Assembly (NCBI GenBank): GCA_016215625.1
Contig: JACRIW010000113.1
Coordinates: forward strand, 1-50,940
DNA length: 50,940 bases
Source of the DNA: Candidatus Eiseniibacteriota bacterium
Lineage (GTDB): Bacteria; Eisenbacteria; RBG-16-71-46
Direction of reading: 5' to 3'
This document shows, piece after piece, positions 1-10,380 of this stretch. The translations under genes and the position numbers were made by a program. A model generated the notes under the pieces. It was not told the DNA's origin, searched no databases, and saw nothing but the letters and a program-made list of their open reading frames with translations. Every line of letters starts with the position of its first letter. Position 1 is the stretch's first letter.

Positions 1-2
1 AC

Positions 3-263
3 CAGTACGAGGACGCGCCCGGCTTCATCCTGACGTCCATGGTGAAGGTCGTGGACACCGCCGTGTTCGAGGCGATCCGTGCGACGCAGCAGGGCACGCT
101 CGTGGGCGGCGTGCAGCACCTGGGGCTCAAGGAAGACGGCGTGAAGTGGGTGTACGACGAGCACAACAAGGCGCTCATTCCCGACGCCGTGAAGGCGCGC
201 GTGGACTCGCTGGCCGCGGAGATCATCGCGGGCCGGCTGGTGGTGCCGAGCACGACGGACTGA
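3..263 (+). CDS. BMP-family (PnrA/Med-like) ABC substrate-binding lipoprotein, C-terminal fragment
   Basis: Only the last 86 codons are inside the window; the frame is open from the left edge, so the 5' end and signal peptide are missing. The visible text (QYEDAPGFILTSMVKVVD, then VGGVQHLGLKEDGV and a C-terminal helix) matches the end of periplasmic purine-nucleoside binding proteins of the BMP family, where the ligand loop is followed by the TSMVK segment. These proteins deliver nucleosides to an ABC importer. An importer of exactly that type lies 5.6 kb downstream (5832-9348), separated from this gene by a strong terminator and three unrelated genes. Family call is fairly sure; ligand is inferred. 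Confidence 0.8.
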   Translation, partial: QYEDAPGFILTSMVKVVDTAVFEAIRATQQGTLVGGVQHLGLKEDGVKWVYDEHNKALIPDAVKARVDSLAAEIIAGRLVVPSTTD

Positions 264-284
264 TCGCCGCCGCACACTGACGCG

Positions 285-321
285 AATCGCCCCGCGGGCC
301 TCGACGGCCGGCGGGGCGATT
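285..321 (+). terminator. Rho-independent terminator after the BMP gene
   Basis: An 11-bp perfect stem (285-295 with 311-321, outer sequence AATCGCCCCGC) encloses an inner GGCC/GGCC stem and is followed by TTCGTTT. It starts 21 bp after the stop codon and isolates the BMP gene from the next unit. Confidence 0.8.
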
Positions 322-431
322 TCGTTTGCGGACCGCACCGCCGCTGCGCCACTCTCCCGCTCGCCCTGCCTCGCGGACGGCCGCATCCCCCTCGGCGCCG
401 CGCCCTCGGATTCCTTCCCGAAAGCCTCGTC

Positions 432-1328
432 ATGTCCGCCTGGACCGACCTCGGCGACGGCGTGTTCGTCCGCCAGAGCCGCTGCTGCCAGATGAACTCG
501 ACCGTCGTGATCCACGACGGGAACGCCATCGTGTTCGACCCCGGCGTGCTGCCCTCGGAGCTGTCCGACCTCGCGGCGTTCGTCGAGCGCCGCGCGCCGC
601 GCTTCGAGAACACCACGCTGGTCTTCACGCACCCGCACTGGGACCACGTGCTCGGCAAACCGTGGTTCCCGCTCGCGGCGACGGTCGCGCACGTGGGATT
701 CGGCGACGAAGTCGATCGCGACGCGGCCGAGATCGAAGCGAGCACGAAGAAGTGGGTCGAGTCCGAAGGCGAAGCGTGGCCGCGCCCGTTCGAGGCGTTC
801 ACCCCCGCACTCACGCTGCGCGGCACGATCGGCGTGCGCATCGGCGGACGCGAAATGCTCGTGTACGACGTGCCCGGACACTCGCCGAGCCAGATCGCCT
901 GTTACTTTCCCGACATCGGGCTGTTCGTCGCGGGCGACACGCTCTCGGACATCGAGATCCCGTGGCTCGACGGACCGCCGTGGGTTTACCGCCGCAGCCT
1001 GCAGGCGCTGCACTGGGTGTTCGAGCAGGAGCAGGTGAAGCACCTCGTGCCCGGTCACGGCAGCGTGGCGCACGGACGCACGGACTCGTACAAGCGGCTC
1101 CTGCGCGACATCGACTACCTGCTCCACCTCGAGGGCGAGGTGGGCAACGCGTTCACGCTGGGCGCGTCGCTCGAGGAAACGCAGGACCGGCTGGCCAAGA
1201 TGAGCTACGTGGGCAAGGATGCGGCCTACTCCATGAACGACGTGCACCGCGCGAACGTGAAGTTCGCGTTCGACGGGCTGCGCGAGCAGGCCGAAATGCG
1301 GCAGGACGGCCGCACGAAAGAGACATGA
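432..1328 (+). CDS. Metallo-beta-lactamase-fold hydrolase
   Basis: A 298-aa soluble protein with the canonical binuclear metal site: THPHWDH at residues 66-72, His150 in GHSPSQ, Asp169 in AGDT and His209 in PGHG. The N-terminal half starts with the typical beta-hairpin entry (NSTVVIHDG, FDPGV). This is the glyoxalase-II/general MBL hydrolase family; the substrate cannot be told from sequence. The stop codon overlaps the next start (ATGA at 1325-1328), so it is translationally coupled to the PP2C phosphatase. There is no signal peptide, so it is probably cytoplasmic. Confidence 0.88.
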   Translation: MSAWTDLGDGVFVRQSRCCQMNSTVVIHDGNAIVFDPGVLPSELSDLAAFVERRAPRFENTTLVFTHPHWDHVLGKPWFPLAATVAHVGFGDEVDRDAAEIEASTKKWVESEGEAWPRPFEAFTPALTLRGTIGVRIGGREMLVYDVPGHSPSQIACYFPDIGLFVAGDTLSDIEIPWLDGPPWVYRRSLQALHWVFEQEQVKHLVPGHGSVAHGRTDSYKRLLRDIDYLLHLEGEVGNAFTLGASLEETQDRLAKMSYVGKDAAYSMNDVHRANVKFAFDGLREQAEMRQDGRTKET

Positions 1329-2500
1329 TCCAGACCAAGAGTTTCTACCGCAGCCTCGAGAAGATCCTCGCCGCCGCGGGCAAGGTGAAGAAGCGCGAAA
1401 CGTTCGCACTGCGCATCGCTCCGGCGCTGCTCGAGGGCATGAAGGGCTCGCTCGGCGTGACCGCCGTGCACCTCTACGAGCGCAAGAAGGACGGCTTCGG
1501 CACGCCCAAGACGTGGGGCGCCAAGCGCGCCGACCTGGGCGCCGATCTCGCGCGCCGGTTCGCGAGCACGGGCGACGATCACATCGGCGAACTGCCGTGG
1601 GTCGGCGACGTGTCGTCCGAGCGCGTGGGCCTGCTCGCCGTGGGCGGCGTGGACGGCCCGCTGCTCGTGATGTTCGGTCCGGCGCGCGGCGCGATCGAGA
1701 AGGGCGCCTCGCGCACCGAGTTCGCGGCCGCGCTCAACTCGCTCCTGTTCGCGATCCGCCAGCACCTCGAGAAGAGCGAGTTGCACGATCTCATCGAGCA
1801 GGCGCGCGCGATCCAGCTGAGCCTGCTGCCCCCGGCGAAGTGCGAGTTCGCGGGCTACGACATCCACGCCGAGAGCTTCCCCGCCTCGAGCGTGGGCGGC
1901 GACCTGTACGACTTCCTCCCCGTCGCGCCCGGCACCATGGGGCTCGCGGTCGCCGACGCGTCGGGCCACGGCCTGCCCGCGGCGCTGCAGGCGCGCGACG
2001 TGGCGGTCGGCCTGCGCATGGGGGTCGAGCGCGACCTCAAGCTGGTCGCGGCGATCGAGAAGCTCAACCGCGTCATCCACCGCAGCGGCCTCACGTCGCG
2101 GTTCATCTCGCTGATGTTCGGCGAGCTCGAGTCGAACGGGAACTTCGCGTACGTGAACGCGGGCCATCCGCCCGCGATGCTCATGGACGAGCGCGGCATC
2201 CACGAGCTGTCCGTGGGCGGCATCGTGCTCGGCCCCGATCCGACGGCGTCGTACAAGCTCGGCTTCACGCACGTGGACCGCGGCGCGACGCTCGTGCTCT
2301 ACAGCGACGGCGTGATCGAGCGCGGCACGACGTGGGGCGAGGAGTTCGGCATGGCGAAGGTGCGCAAGTGGCTCAAGGACACGCGCAAGATGACGTCCAA
2401 GGAAGCGGTGGACGACCTCATGCGCCGTCTCGACGAGCACGCGCCGCGCAAGCCGTTCGAGGACGACGTGACGATCATGGTGGTGAAGAGGCACAAGTAG
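1325..2500 (+). CDS. SpoIIE/RsbU-type PP2C serine phosphatase with N-terminal sensor domain
   Basis: A 391-aa protein. Residues about 1-150 form a GAF-like region of uncertain identity, then a linker helix (LIEQARAIQLSLLPP) leads into a SpoIIE-type PP2C domain. Metal-binding acidic motifs are visible: GGDLYD (Asp193), ADASGHG (Asp211), NAGHPP, LYSDGV and EDDVTIMV (Asp380/381). Such enzymes dephosphorylate STAS anti-anti-sigma factors in partner-switching cascades; an RsbW-like kinase is encoded at 36031-36483. The ATG at 1325 is chosen over the far longer upstream extension because it overlaps the preceding stop and starts the recognisable protein; the extension is an Arg-rich frame shadow of the MBL gene. 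Confidence 0.85.
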   Translation: MIQTKSFYRSLEKILAAAGKVKKRETFALRIAPALLEGMKGSLGVTAVHLYERKKDGFGTPKTWGAKRADLGADLARRFASTGDDHIGELPWVGDVSSERVGLLAVGGVDGPLLVMFGPARGAIEKGASRTEFAAALNSLLFAIRQHLEKSELHDLIEQARAIQLSLLPPAKCEFAGYDIHAESFPASSVGGDLYDFLPVAPGTMGLAVADASGHGLPAALQARDVAVGLRMGVERDLKLVAAIEKLNRVIHRSGLTSRFISLMFGELESNGNFAYVNAGHPPAMLMDERGIHELSVGGIVLGPDPTASYKLGFTHVDRGATLVLYSDGVIERGTTWGEEFGMAKVRKWLKDTRKMTSKEAVDDLMRRLDEHAPRKPFEDDVTIMVVKRHK

Positions 2501-2502
2501 CC

Positions 2503-4221
2503 ATGAACGCGCGCGTGAAGCCTCGTGCGGCCTCCGGCCGCGCCCACGCCTGCTCGCGCGCGCCACTGCCCGCGCGGATCGCGCGCCTGTGGGTGATCGC
2601 GCTCCTCGTGCTGCACGTGGCGTTCGCGACGTGGGGCGCCGTGCGGCAGAGCGTGACGTTCGACGAGAACTTCCACCTGCCAGCCGGCGTGCTCGAGGCC
2701 GCGCGCGGCGAACTGCGCGTCTCGGCGGGGAACCCGCCGCTCGTGAAGGCCCTGGCCGGCGCGGCGGCGCTCGCCGCGGGCGCCCGCGTGCCGGCCGACG
2801 AAGCGATGGGCGACGGCGAACAGGGCCGCGTGGGGTTCGCGTTCATGCGCGCCAACGCCGACCGCTACCAGCGCGTGTTCGTCGCGGGGCGGCTCGTGAC
2901 GGTGCTGCTTTCGGTGCTGCTCGCGCTGGTGGTGTGGCGCTGGGCGCGGCGGCTGTGGGGCTCGCGCGGCGCGCTCGTGGCGCTCGGCTTCTACGCGCTG
3001 GCGCCCGAAGCGCTCGCTCACGCGGGCGTGGTGACGATGGACGTGCCCACGGCGCTCGGCTTCGCCGCCACGCTGATGGGCTGGCAGGCGTTCGTGCGCG
3101 CCGGGCGCGCGCGCGACTTCGCGTGTACGGCGCTCGCACTCGGCTTCACGTTCCTCGTGCGCTTCACCGCGGTGTTCCTGCCGCCGCTGATGCTCGTGCT
3201 CGCGCTGGCCGAACTGGCGGGCAGGCGTGTGCGCGACGCGAAACGAGTGGCGCTCGGTTACGTGGCGCTCGGCGTGACGACGCTGCTGCTGCTGAACGCG
3301 GGCTACCTGTTCCGAACGAGCTTCACGCCGCTGGCGCAGATGCCGTTCGCGTCCGAGTCGTTCCGCTCGCTCGCGGCCAAGGCGCCCTCGCTGCGGCTGC
3401 CGATTCCCGACACGTACCTGATGGGCTTCGACCGCCAGGCGGTCGAGTCGCAGGCGGGGCACACGCCGAGCTACCTGCTGGGCACGGTGCATCCGGACGC
3501 GCCGCTCGCGTACTTCCCCGTCGCCCTCGCGGCCAAGTGGCCGCTCGGCTTCCTCGCGGCGCTCGCGCGGCGGCTGGTGTACGCGGGGGCGCGCCGCCCG
3601 CGCGCGCGCCGCATGCTGTGGCCGCTCGCGGGCGTGGCGCTGTTCCTGTGGATCGCGATGTTCGTGGGCCGGCTCGGCATCGGCATCCGCTACGTGTTCC
3701 CGATCGTGCCGCTGCTCGCGGTGGCGCTCGGCGCGCTCGCGAGCGGCCGCCGCGGCGACGCGGCGTGGTGGAAGCAGGCGGCGATCGCGCTGGCGTGCGT
3801 GCAGGGGCTCGAGATGGCGGCGCACGCGCCGTGGCACCTGAGCTTCTACAACGCACTCGCAGGTGGCCCGGCGAAGGGCCAGTGGATCGTGAACGACTCG
3901 AACGTGGACTGGGGCCAGGGGCTGATCGCGCTGCGCGCCGAGATGCGCGCGCGCGGGATCACGAAGGTGAACCTGGCGTACCACGGCACGGCGGATCCTT
4001 CGGTCTACGGGATCTCGTACGTGCCTTATCTGGGCGGGCAGCCGAGCGCGGAGAGCGAGTGGCTGGCGGTCTCGAGCTACTACTTCGTGGGGCTGTCGCA
4101 GCGCATGACGACGTCGGCGGGCCGCACGGAGCAGGCGATCACGCTCGACTTCCGCGCGCTCTGGCCGCGCGAGCCGGAGGCACGGCCGGCGGGGTGCATG
4201 CTGCTGTTCCGGTTGCGCTGA
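2503..4221 (+). CDS. GT39/ArnT-like integral membrane glycosyltransferase
   Basis: A 572-aa polytopic membrane protein starting 2 bp after the phosphatase stop. It has the GT-C fold hallmarks of the ArnT/PMT superfamily: an acidic motif in the first periplasmic loop (VTFDENFHLPAG, about residues 48-60), a second acidic loop motif (TMDVPTALGF), many hydrophobic segments, and a soluble C-terminal part with NDSNVDWGQG, which is typical of this group. It would transfer a sugar from a polyprenyl-phosphate donor on the periplasmic side. Donor and acceptor are unknown. It may be co-transcribed with the MBL and PP2C genes. Confidence 0.75.
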   Translation: MNARVKPRAASGRAHACSRAPLPARIARLWVIALLVLHVAFATWGAVRQSVTFDENFHLPAGVLEAARGELRVSAGNPPLVKALAGAAALAAGARVPADEAMGDGEQGRVGFAFMRANADRYQRVFVAGRLVTVLLSVLLALVVWRWARRLWGSRGALVALGFYALAPEALAHAGVVTMDVPTALGFAATLMGWQAFVRAGRARDFACTALALGFTFLVRFTAVFLPPLMLVLALAELAGRRVRDAKRVALGYVALGVTTLLLLNAGYLFRTSFTPLAQMPFASESFRSLAAKAPSLRLPIPDTYLMGFDRQAVESQAGHTPSYLLGTVHPDAPLAYFPVALAAKWPLGFLAALARRLVYAGARRPRARRMLWPLAGVALFLWIAMFVGRLGIGIRYVFPIVPLLAVALGALASGRRGDAAWWKQAAIALACVQGLEMAAHAPWHLSFYNALAGGPAKGQWIVNDSNVDWGQGLIALRAEMRARGITKVNLAYHGTADPSVYGISYVPYLGGQPSAESEWLAVSSYYFVGLSQRMTTSAGRTEQAITLDFRALWPREPEARPAGCMLLFRLR

Positions 4222-4299
4222 GCTTTTCGCTGGTGGCGGTCGTCGGGTGCCGGACTCCTTCCTACCTCGCCGACGGCGCCCGCATCGGGTGCCCAGCCC

Positions 4300-4439
4300 G
4301 CGGGAAAACCACAGGGACGCAACTGCGGCCGCTCGGCTCCGCATCCCGCGGAGCCTCACTGAGGCGGAGGGCTGCTCCCGCCTTCCATGGCTCCGCCGCC
4401 CTCCGACTCGCCTCAGTTGCGTCCCTGTGGTTTTCCCGC
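4300..4439. repeat. Intergenic long inverted-repeat element 1
   Basis: Perfect 26-bp arms (4300-4325 and 4414-4439) enclose 88 bp that themselves fold: GGCTCCGC/GCGGAGCC (4335-4342 with 4348-4355), GCCTCA/TGAGGC (4353-4358 with 4360-4365) and CGGAGGGC/GCCCTCCG (4365-4372 with 4398-4405). It lies between two convergent genes (ends at 4221 and 4466), so it may act as a bidirectional terminator. The length and nested hairpins are, however, more like a palindromic mobile repeat or a structured RNA. Arm sequence is not found elsewhere in the window. Confidence 0.7.
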
Positions 4440-4465
4440 TTCGACAGTGCGCGTGCGAGGGGTTG

Positions 4466-5707
4466 CTAGTGCAGGAAGTTCCCCGCGAACCACTGCAGGC
4501 CCCACGCGCCGACGAAGACGCCCCACGCGGTGAGGGCGATCACCAGCCACCTGGGGGCGCGCGCGGCGCCGAAGCTGGCGGCGATCAGTGCGAGGGCGAT
4601 GCCGTCGAGCGCGAAGCGCTGGCCGAAGTGCACCCAGCCGTCGTTGTAGTACAGCAGCGACGGCAGCGAGATCGCGGCGAAACTCGCGAGCGCGAACACC
4701 TCGAGCTTCGTCCACTTGCGCGGCCACGCGGCGAGCACCAGGTAGGGCGTGGTCACCAGCAGGCTCATGCCGTGCGGGTCGGGATGGAACATCCCGTTCT
4801 GCCACGTGGGCAGCCGCAACAGCCAGCCGTAGAGGTTCTGCGGCAGGAAATGCAGCGAGAAGCGGCCGTACTGCTTCACGAGCGCCTCGAACTCACCGCC
4901 CATCAGAATGTAGTGATAGCCGGCATCGCCGTACGAGCCGAAGCGCGCCTTGTTGTACACGGCATGCAGCACGGCCGCCGCGACGACGGGTGCGAGCACG
5001 GCGAGTGCGGTGGGCAGCAGCGCGCGCGGCGGTGAAGCCTCGTCGCCGTCGCGCTCGCGCTTCGACCACAGCAGCCACGCGGCGAAGGGCAGCGCGAGCG
5101 TCGTCGTCGAGCGCGTGAGCACGGTGAGCCCGAGCAGCACGCCGGTCGTCCACGCCCTGCCGTTCGCGGCGGCGAGCAGCGCGGCGACCTGCAGCACGGT
5201 CGCGGTGACCTGCGCGTGCAGCCAGACGTTCCCCATGGGCACGCCGTAGTGCATGGCGGTGCCGAGCGCGAACGTGAGCGCGGCGCAGGCCAGGCGCACG
5301 CGGTCGCCTCCGGCGCCTGCGGCGCCTTCGTGCAGCTTCGCGATCAGCGCGTGGAACGCCCACACGCCGAAGAGCGCCGTGAGCGCGAGCACGAGAATGT
5401 CGGGCGTGCCGCGTCCGAAGATCGGAACCAGTGGCATGAGCAGCAGCGCCGGGAACGGCCCGAACACCACGTAGAGCTTGTCGCCGATCTGCGCCATGTC
5501 GCCGGCGTCGTTCGGCACGCGGAACAGGTGCAGCTGACCGTGCAGGAACGCGTCCGCGAGGTAGATGTAGTGCGCCCAGTGGCTCGAGCGCAGCAGGCCG
5601 CCGGAGCCGAACCACCAGGCGGCGAAGACCGCGGCGAGCACCAGCCACGGGAACTCCGTGCGGCGACGTGCGGGTGGCGTGGACGGCGTGGACGGTCTGG
5701 GCACCAT
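4466..5707 (-). CDS. Polytopic membrane protein, GT-C-like
   Basis: A 413-aa protein with about ten hydrophobic segments from residue 18 to the C-terminus. The first extracytoplasmic loop (GLLRSSHWAHYIYLADAFLHG) and the second (FRVPNDAGDMAQIGDKLYVVFGPFPALLL) resemble dolichyl-phosphate-mannose mannosyltransferase-like membrane proteins of unknown specificity. The ATG at 5707 is directly preceded by the divergent regulatory gap shared with the ABC transporter. It is transcribed towards element 1. Membrane location is certain; glycosyltransferase activity is an inference from overall architecture. Confidence 0.7.
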   Translation of the reverse strand: MVPRPSTPSTPPARRRTEFPWLVLAAVFAAWWFGSGGLLRSSHWAHYIYLADAFLHGQLHLFRVPNDAGDMAQIGDKLYVVFGPFPALLLMPLVPIFGRGTPDILVLALTALFGVWAFHALIAKLHEGAAGAGGDRVRLACAALTFALGTAMHYGVPMGNVWLHAQVTATVLQVAALLAAANGRAWTTGVLLGLTVLTRSTTTLALPFAAWLLWSKRERDGDEASPPRALLPTALAVLAPVVAAAVLHAVYNKARFGSYGDAGYHYILMGGEFEALVKQYGRFSLHFLPQNLYGWLLRLPTWQNGMFHPDPHGMSLLVTTPYLVLAAWPRKWTKLEVFALASFAAISLPSLLYYNDGWVHFGQRFALDGIALALIAASFGAARAPRWLVIALTAWGVFVGAWGLQWFAGNFLH

Positions 5708-5738
5708 GGCGACGGACTCTAGCCGAGCGGCCCGGGCT

Positions 5739-5756
5739 CACCAATCTTCCGAGCAC
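5739..5756. repeat. Solo 18-bp arm related to inverted-repeat element 2
   Basis: The 18 bases CACCAATCTTCCGAGCAC are the exact reverse complement of 9354-9371. The two copies bracket the ABC transporter operon in inverted orientation. It sits in the 124-bp divergent gap between 5707 and 5832. Confidence 0.65.
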
Positions 5757-5831
5757 CGGCCCGCGGCGCGACCGGTCGGTCCCTTCGGCCCTCTGGACCC
5801 GCCACGGGCCGCCGCGTAGTCTCGCCCGTCC

Positions 5832-7402
<1,571 letters not shown>

Positions 7403-7406
<4 letters not shown>

Positions 7407-8446
7407 GCGACCGCCGCGTGCAGTGGCAGTGGCTCGTGGCGCTCTCGCCCCTCCTCGCGGTGGCGGCGGCGCTCGCCGCTGGCGCGGTGTTCATCGCCGC
7501 GATCGGCGAGAAGCCGCTCGAGATCTACGCGCTGCTCTTCCGCGAGGCGTTCGGCACGGGCTACGGGCTCGGCCAGACGCTGTTCCGCGCGACGCCGCTG
7601 CTGTTCACGGGACTCGCGGTCGCGCTCGCGTTCCGCGCCGGGCTGTTCAACGTCGGCGTCGAGGGCCAGCTCTACGTGGGCGGGTTCGCCGCCGCGCTCG
7701 CGGGCGCCTACCTGCCGCTGCCCGGGCCGCTGCCCGCGGTGGCCGCCGTGCTCGCCGCCGGATGCGCGGGCGCGCTCTGGGGCGCGATCCCCGGCGCGCT
7801 CAAGGCGCGCTTCGGCGCCCACGAGGTGATCAACACGATCATGCTCAACTTCGTCGCGTTCGCACTCGTCTCGTGGGCCGGCCGCGCGCTGTTCCTGCCC
7901 GCCACGGTGCACACGCGCGACGTCGCCGCCGGCGCGCAGCTGCCGCGCCTCGACGCGTTCGTGCCCGTGCTGCGCGGCGCCCCGGTCAACGTCTCGCTGC
8001 TGCTCGGTCTCGCGCTCGCGTTCGCCGTCGCGCTGCTGCTGTTCCGGACGCGGCTCGGCTACGAGCTGCGCGCGGTCGGGCACAACGCCGGCGCCGCGGA
8101 GTACGGCGGCGTCTCGATCGGCGGGACTCAGCTGCTCGCGATGGCGCTCTCGGGGGCGCTCGCAGGCCTGGGCGGCAGCAACTTCGTGCTCGGCTACAAG
8201 CACTACTTCGAACTGGGCTTCTCGGGTGGCGCCGGGTGCATCGGCATCGCCGTGGCGCTGCTCGGCCGCAACCACCCGACCGGGGTGATCGTCGCATCGC
8301 TGTTCTTCGGGGCGCTCTCGTACGGCGCGCTCGTGGTGAACACGCGCGTGCCGCGCGAGCTGGTCGAGGTGCTCATGGCGCTCGTGATCCTGTTCGCGAT
8401 CTGCGCCCGGCCGCTGCTCGAGCGCGCCGCGCGGAGGTGGGCGTGA
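7403..8446 (+). CDS. Nucleoside ABC transporter permease 1 (YufP-like)
   Basis: A 347-aa polytopic membrane protein of the BPD_transp_2 family. Diagnostic text includes RAGLFNVGVEGQLYVGGF, GAHEVINTIMLNFVA and GYELRAVGHNAGAAEYGG, all characteristic of nucleoside/BMP-type permeases. The start is GTG at 7403, overlapping the ATPase stop by 4 bp (GTGA). The family usually has an N-terminal helix followed by a periplasmic loop, as here. Pairs with the next permease as a heterodimer. Confidence 0.9.
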
Positions 8447-9348
8447 TGGACGTGCTGCTCTTCGCCGCCGCCGCCGTGCGCATCTCGGTGCCCTACGCGC
8501 TCGCCGCGATGGGCGCGTCGCTGTCCGAGCGCGGTGGCGTCGTCTGCATCGCGCTCGAGGGGCTCATGCTCAACGGCGCGCTCGCCTACACGCTCGGCGC
8601 ATATGCCACGCAGAACCCGTGGGCAGGCGTGGCGTGCGCGCTGCTCGCCGGACTGCTCACCGCCTGGCTGCACGCCGAGGCCACCGTGCGCTTCCGCGCG
8701 GACCAGATCACGACCGGGCTCGGCATCAACCTGCTCGCGGCCGGCCTCACGCGCTTCGTGCTCGTGCGCGTGTTCCATTCCTCGAGCAACTCGCCGCGCG
8801 TCCCCGGCCTGCCCGAGTGGCGCCTGCCCGTCCTGTCCGACCTGCCCGGCGTGGGCGCGCTGCTCAGTTCGCCGCTCGTGCTGGTCACGCTGGCGCTCGT
8901 GGTGCTCGTGCACGCGCTGCTCTTCCGCACGGTGTTCGGGCTGCGCCTGCGCGCGATCGGCGAACGCCCCGAGGCCGCTGCCACGCTCGGACTGTCGGTG
9001 ACGCGCCACCGGTTCGCGGGCGTGCTCCTGTGCGGGCTGCTGGCCGGGCTGGCCGGCGCCTACCTGTCGAGCGAGCAGCACTCGTTCACGGACGGCATGA
9101 CCGGCGGGCGCGGCTACATCGCGCTGGCGGCGATGATCGTCGGCAAGTGGAACCCGATGGGCGCGGCGGCCGCGTGCCTGCTGTTCGGCGCGGCGGAGGC
9201 GCTGCAGATCAAGCTGCAGGGCTCGGCATTCCCGAGCGAGCTGCTGCAGGCGCTGCCGTACCTGATCACGATGCTGGCGCTGGCGGGGTTCATCGGCCGC
9301 GCCGTCGCCCCCCGCGCCGTCGGAACCCCCTACGACCCCGAATCCTGA
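8446..9348 (+). CDS. Nucleoside ABC transporter permease 2 (YufQ-like)
   Basis: A 300-aa permease of the same family, starting at the ATG that overlaps the previous stop by one base (TGATG). Motifs: SERGGVVCIALEGLML, FRADQITTGLGINLLA, GLRLRAIGERPEAAATLG and the conserved GGRGYIALAAMIVGKWNP loop. The gene ends 5 bp before inverted-repeat element 2. With the ATPase and permease 1 it forms a complete importer core lacking only the binding protein. Confidence 0.9.
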   Translation: MDVLLFAAAAVRISVPYALAAMGASLSERGGVVCIALEGLMLNGALAYTLGAYATQNPWAGVACALLAGLLTAWLHAEATVRFRADQITTGLGINLLAAGLTRFVLVRVFHSSSNSPRVPGLPEWRLPVLSDLPGVGALLSSPLVLVTLALVVLVHALLFRTVFGLRLRAIGERPEAAATLGLSVTRHRFAGVLLCGLLAGLAGAYLSSEQHSFTDGMTGGRGYIALAAMIVGKWNPMGAAAACLLFGAAEALQIKLQGSAFPSELLQALPYLITMLALAGFIGRAVAPRAVGTPYDPES

Positions 9349-9353
9349 GGGTC

Positions 9354-9486
9354 GTGCTCGGAAGATTGGTGGGGCCCCCCGCCGGGGCCGGTGGCCGGCC
9401 CGTCGGGCACGAAATCCCTGCGGTTTTCCGGCGCACGACCACCCCCGCGACGCTCGAATCGCCCCCACCCCAAATCTTCCGAGCAC
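9354..9486. repeat. Intergenic long inverted-repeat element 2
   Basis: Arms GTGCTCGGAAGATT (9354-9367) and its complement (9473-9486) pair perfectly for 14 bp, and the pairing continues through GGTGGGG / CCCCACC with a small bulge. The interior is GC-rich with local palindromes (GGGGCCCCCC, GGCCGGCC). It shares a CCCGGCGGGGGGC core, reading the complement, with element 3, and its left arm is repeated at 5739-5756. It begins 5 bp after the transporter stop and could terminate that operon, but there is no U-run. Confidence 0.65.
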
Positions 9487-9540
9487 CACCGAGTTGACGC
9501 GGGCTTGAAGAGTGGCGGTGTGTTCCCGGAAGTTTCCGCG

Positions 9541-9569
9541 TTCGGGTCGCCCAAATCCCGTTGTATAGT
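9541..9569 (+). promoter_or_regulatory. Possible sigma70-type promoter for the 9637 operon
   Basis: TATAGT at 9564-9569 is a good -10 hexamer; the hexamer 17 bp upstream (TTCGGG, 9541-9546) is a weak -35. The spacing to the GTG start at 9637 gives a leader of about 60 nt. Confidence 0.35.
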
Positions 9570-9636
9570 CCCGCCCACGCTTCCGGCGCGCGCAACCGCG
9601 CCTCGACCGTACCGGGGACTTCCGCGAGGGCTTCTC

Positions 9637-10380
9637 GTGATCCTGTTCCGACGTGCCGCCGTCATCTTGAGCGTCGTCGCGATGTGCGCGACCCCGGCTC
9701 TGGCGCGGCGTGTGGGCACCCCCGGCTCCACCGAAGACAACGTGTCGCGTTCGCAGCCGCACTCGCCCGCCACCGAGGTCCAGTCGCCGCGCGCGACGCC
9801 GACCCACCCGGGCAACGCGAACCCCGACGATCCACCGATCTGCGTCACGCCTCCCTCGCGCCTCGCCAGCACCGGCCGCACGGAGAGCCTGCGCCCCAGT
9901 ACTCCGGAGCCCACGCGCCAGCCATCCGCGCCTGAGCCTTCGCAGGAACGCCGCGACAAATCGAAGACCGTCATCGCACCCATGCCGCGTGTCGCACGCC
10001 AGGCGCCTCAGCACCGCCCGCGCGTCAACACGCGTCCGCTGCCCGCCGCTCCCGGCATGGGCACGCTCATCCGCATGGGCATGACGGTCGGTCGCGAGAT
10101 CTCGTTCCTCGAGGAATCGGTGCCCACGCGGCCATTGCGGCCGCACGGTGGCCGCGCTCCTCCCGCCCGGGTGTCCGTGTCCGCGCCTCTCGCGCTGGCC
10201 GCCCCGGCCGCGCCGCTTCATCCGGCGAAGACCTTCCCGCCTGCCTTCGCCCCCCACCGTTCCCGGAACGACGACCTCGCCGCCATCGCCGCCGCCGCGC
10301 CCTGCACGGGTTCCGCTTCGCCGTGCCCGATCGGCTCCGGCGCCGCGCTGGCCTCGACCCTCGGAGGTTCACCGTCATGA
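9637..10380 (+). CDS. Secreted Pro/Arg-rich hypothetical protein
   Basis: Function not recognised. A 247-aa reading frame from GTG at 9637 begins with a clear signal peptide (VILFRRAAVILSVVAMCATPALA) and then becomes low-complexity, rich in Pro, Arg, Ser and Thr, with no hydrophobic segments or catalytic motifs. A GAGGG precedes the GTG by about 8 nt. The frame continues upstream to 9391, but that part runs through element 2 and has no signal peptide. The stop overlaps the next start (ATGA), which supports real translation. It could be a periplasmic or surface-associated disordered protein. Low-complexity composition leaves doubt. Confidence 0.5.
   Translation: MILFRRAAVILSVVAMCATPALARRVGTPGSTEDNVSRSQPHSPATEVQSPRATPTHPGNANPDDPPICVTPPSRLASTGRTESLRPSTPEPTRQPSAPEPSQERRDKSKTVIAPMPRVARQAPQHRPRVNTRPLPAAPGMGTLIRMGMTVGREISFLEESVPTRPLRPHGGRAPPARVSVSAPLALAAPAAPLHPAKTFPPAFAPHRSRNDDLAAIAAAAPCTGSASPCPIGSGAALASTLGGSPS

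Noticed and set aside
326..1324. N-terminal extension of the PP2C frame to 326
   Set aside because: The extension is an Arg/Pro-rich shadow of the MBL gene; the ATG at 1325 overlaps the MBL stop and begins the recognisable protein.
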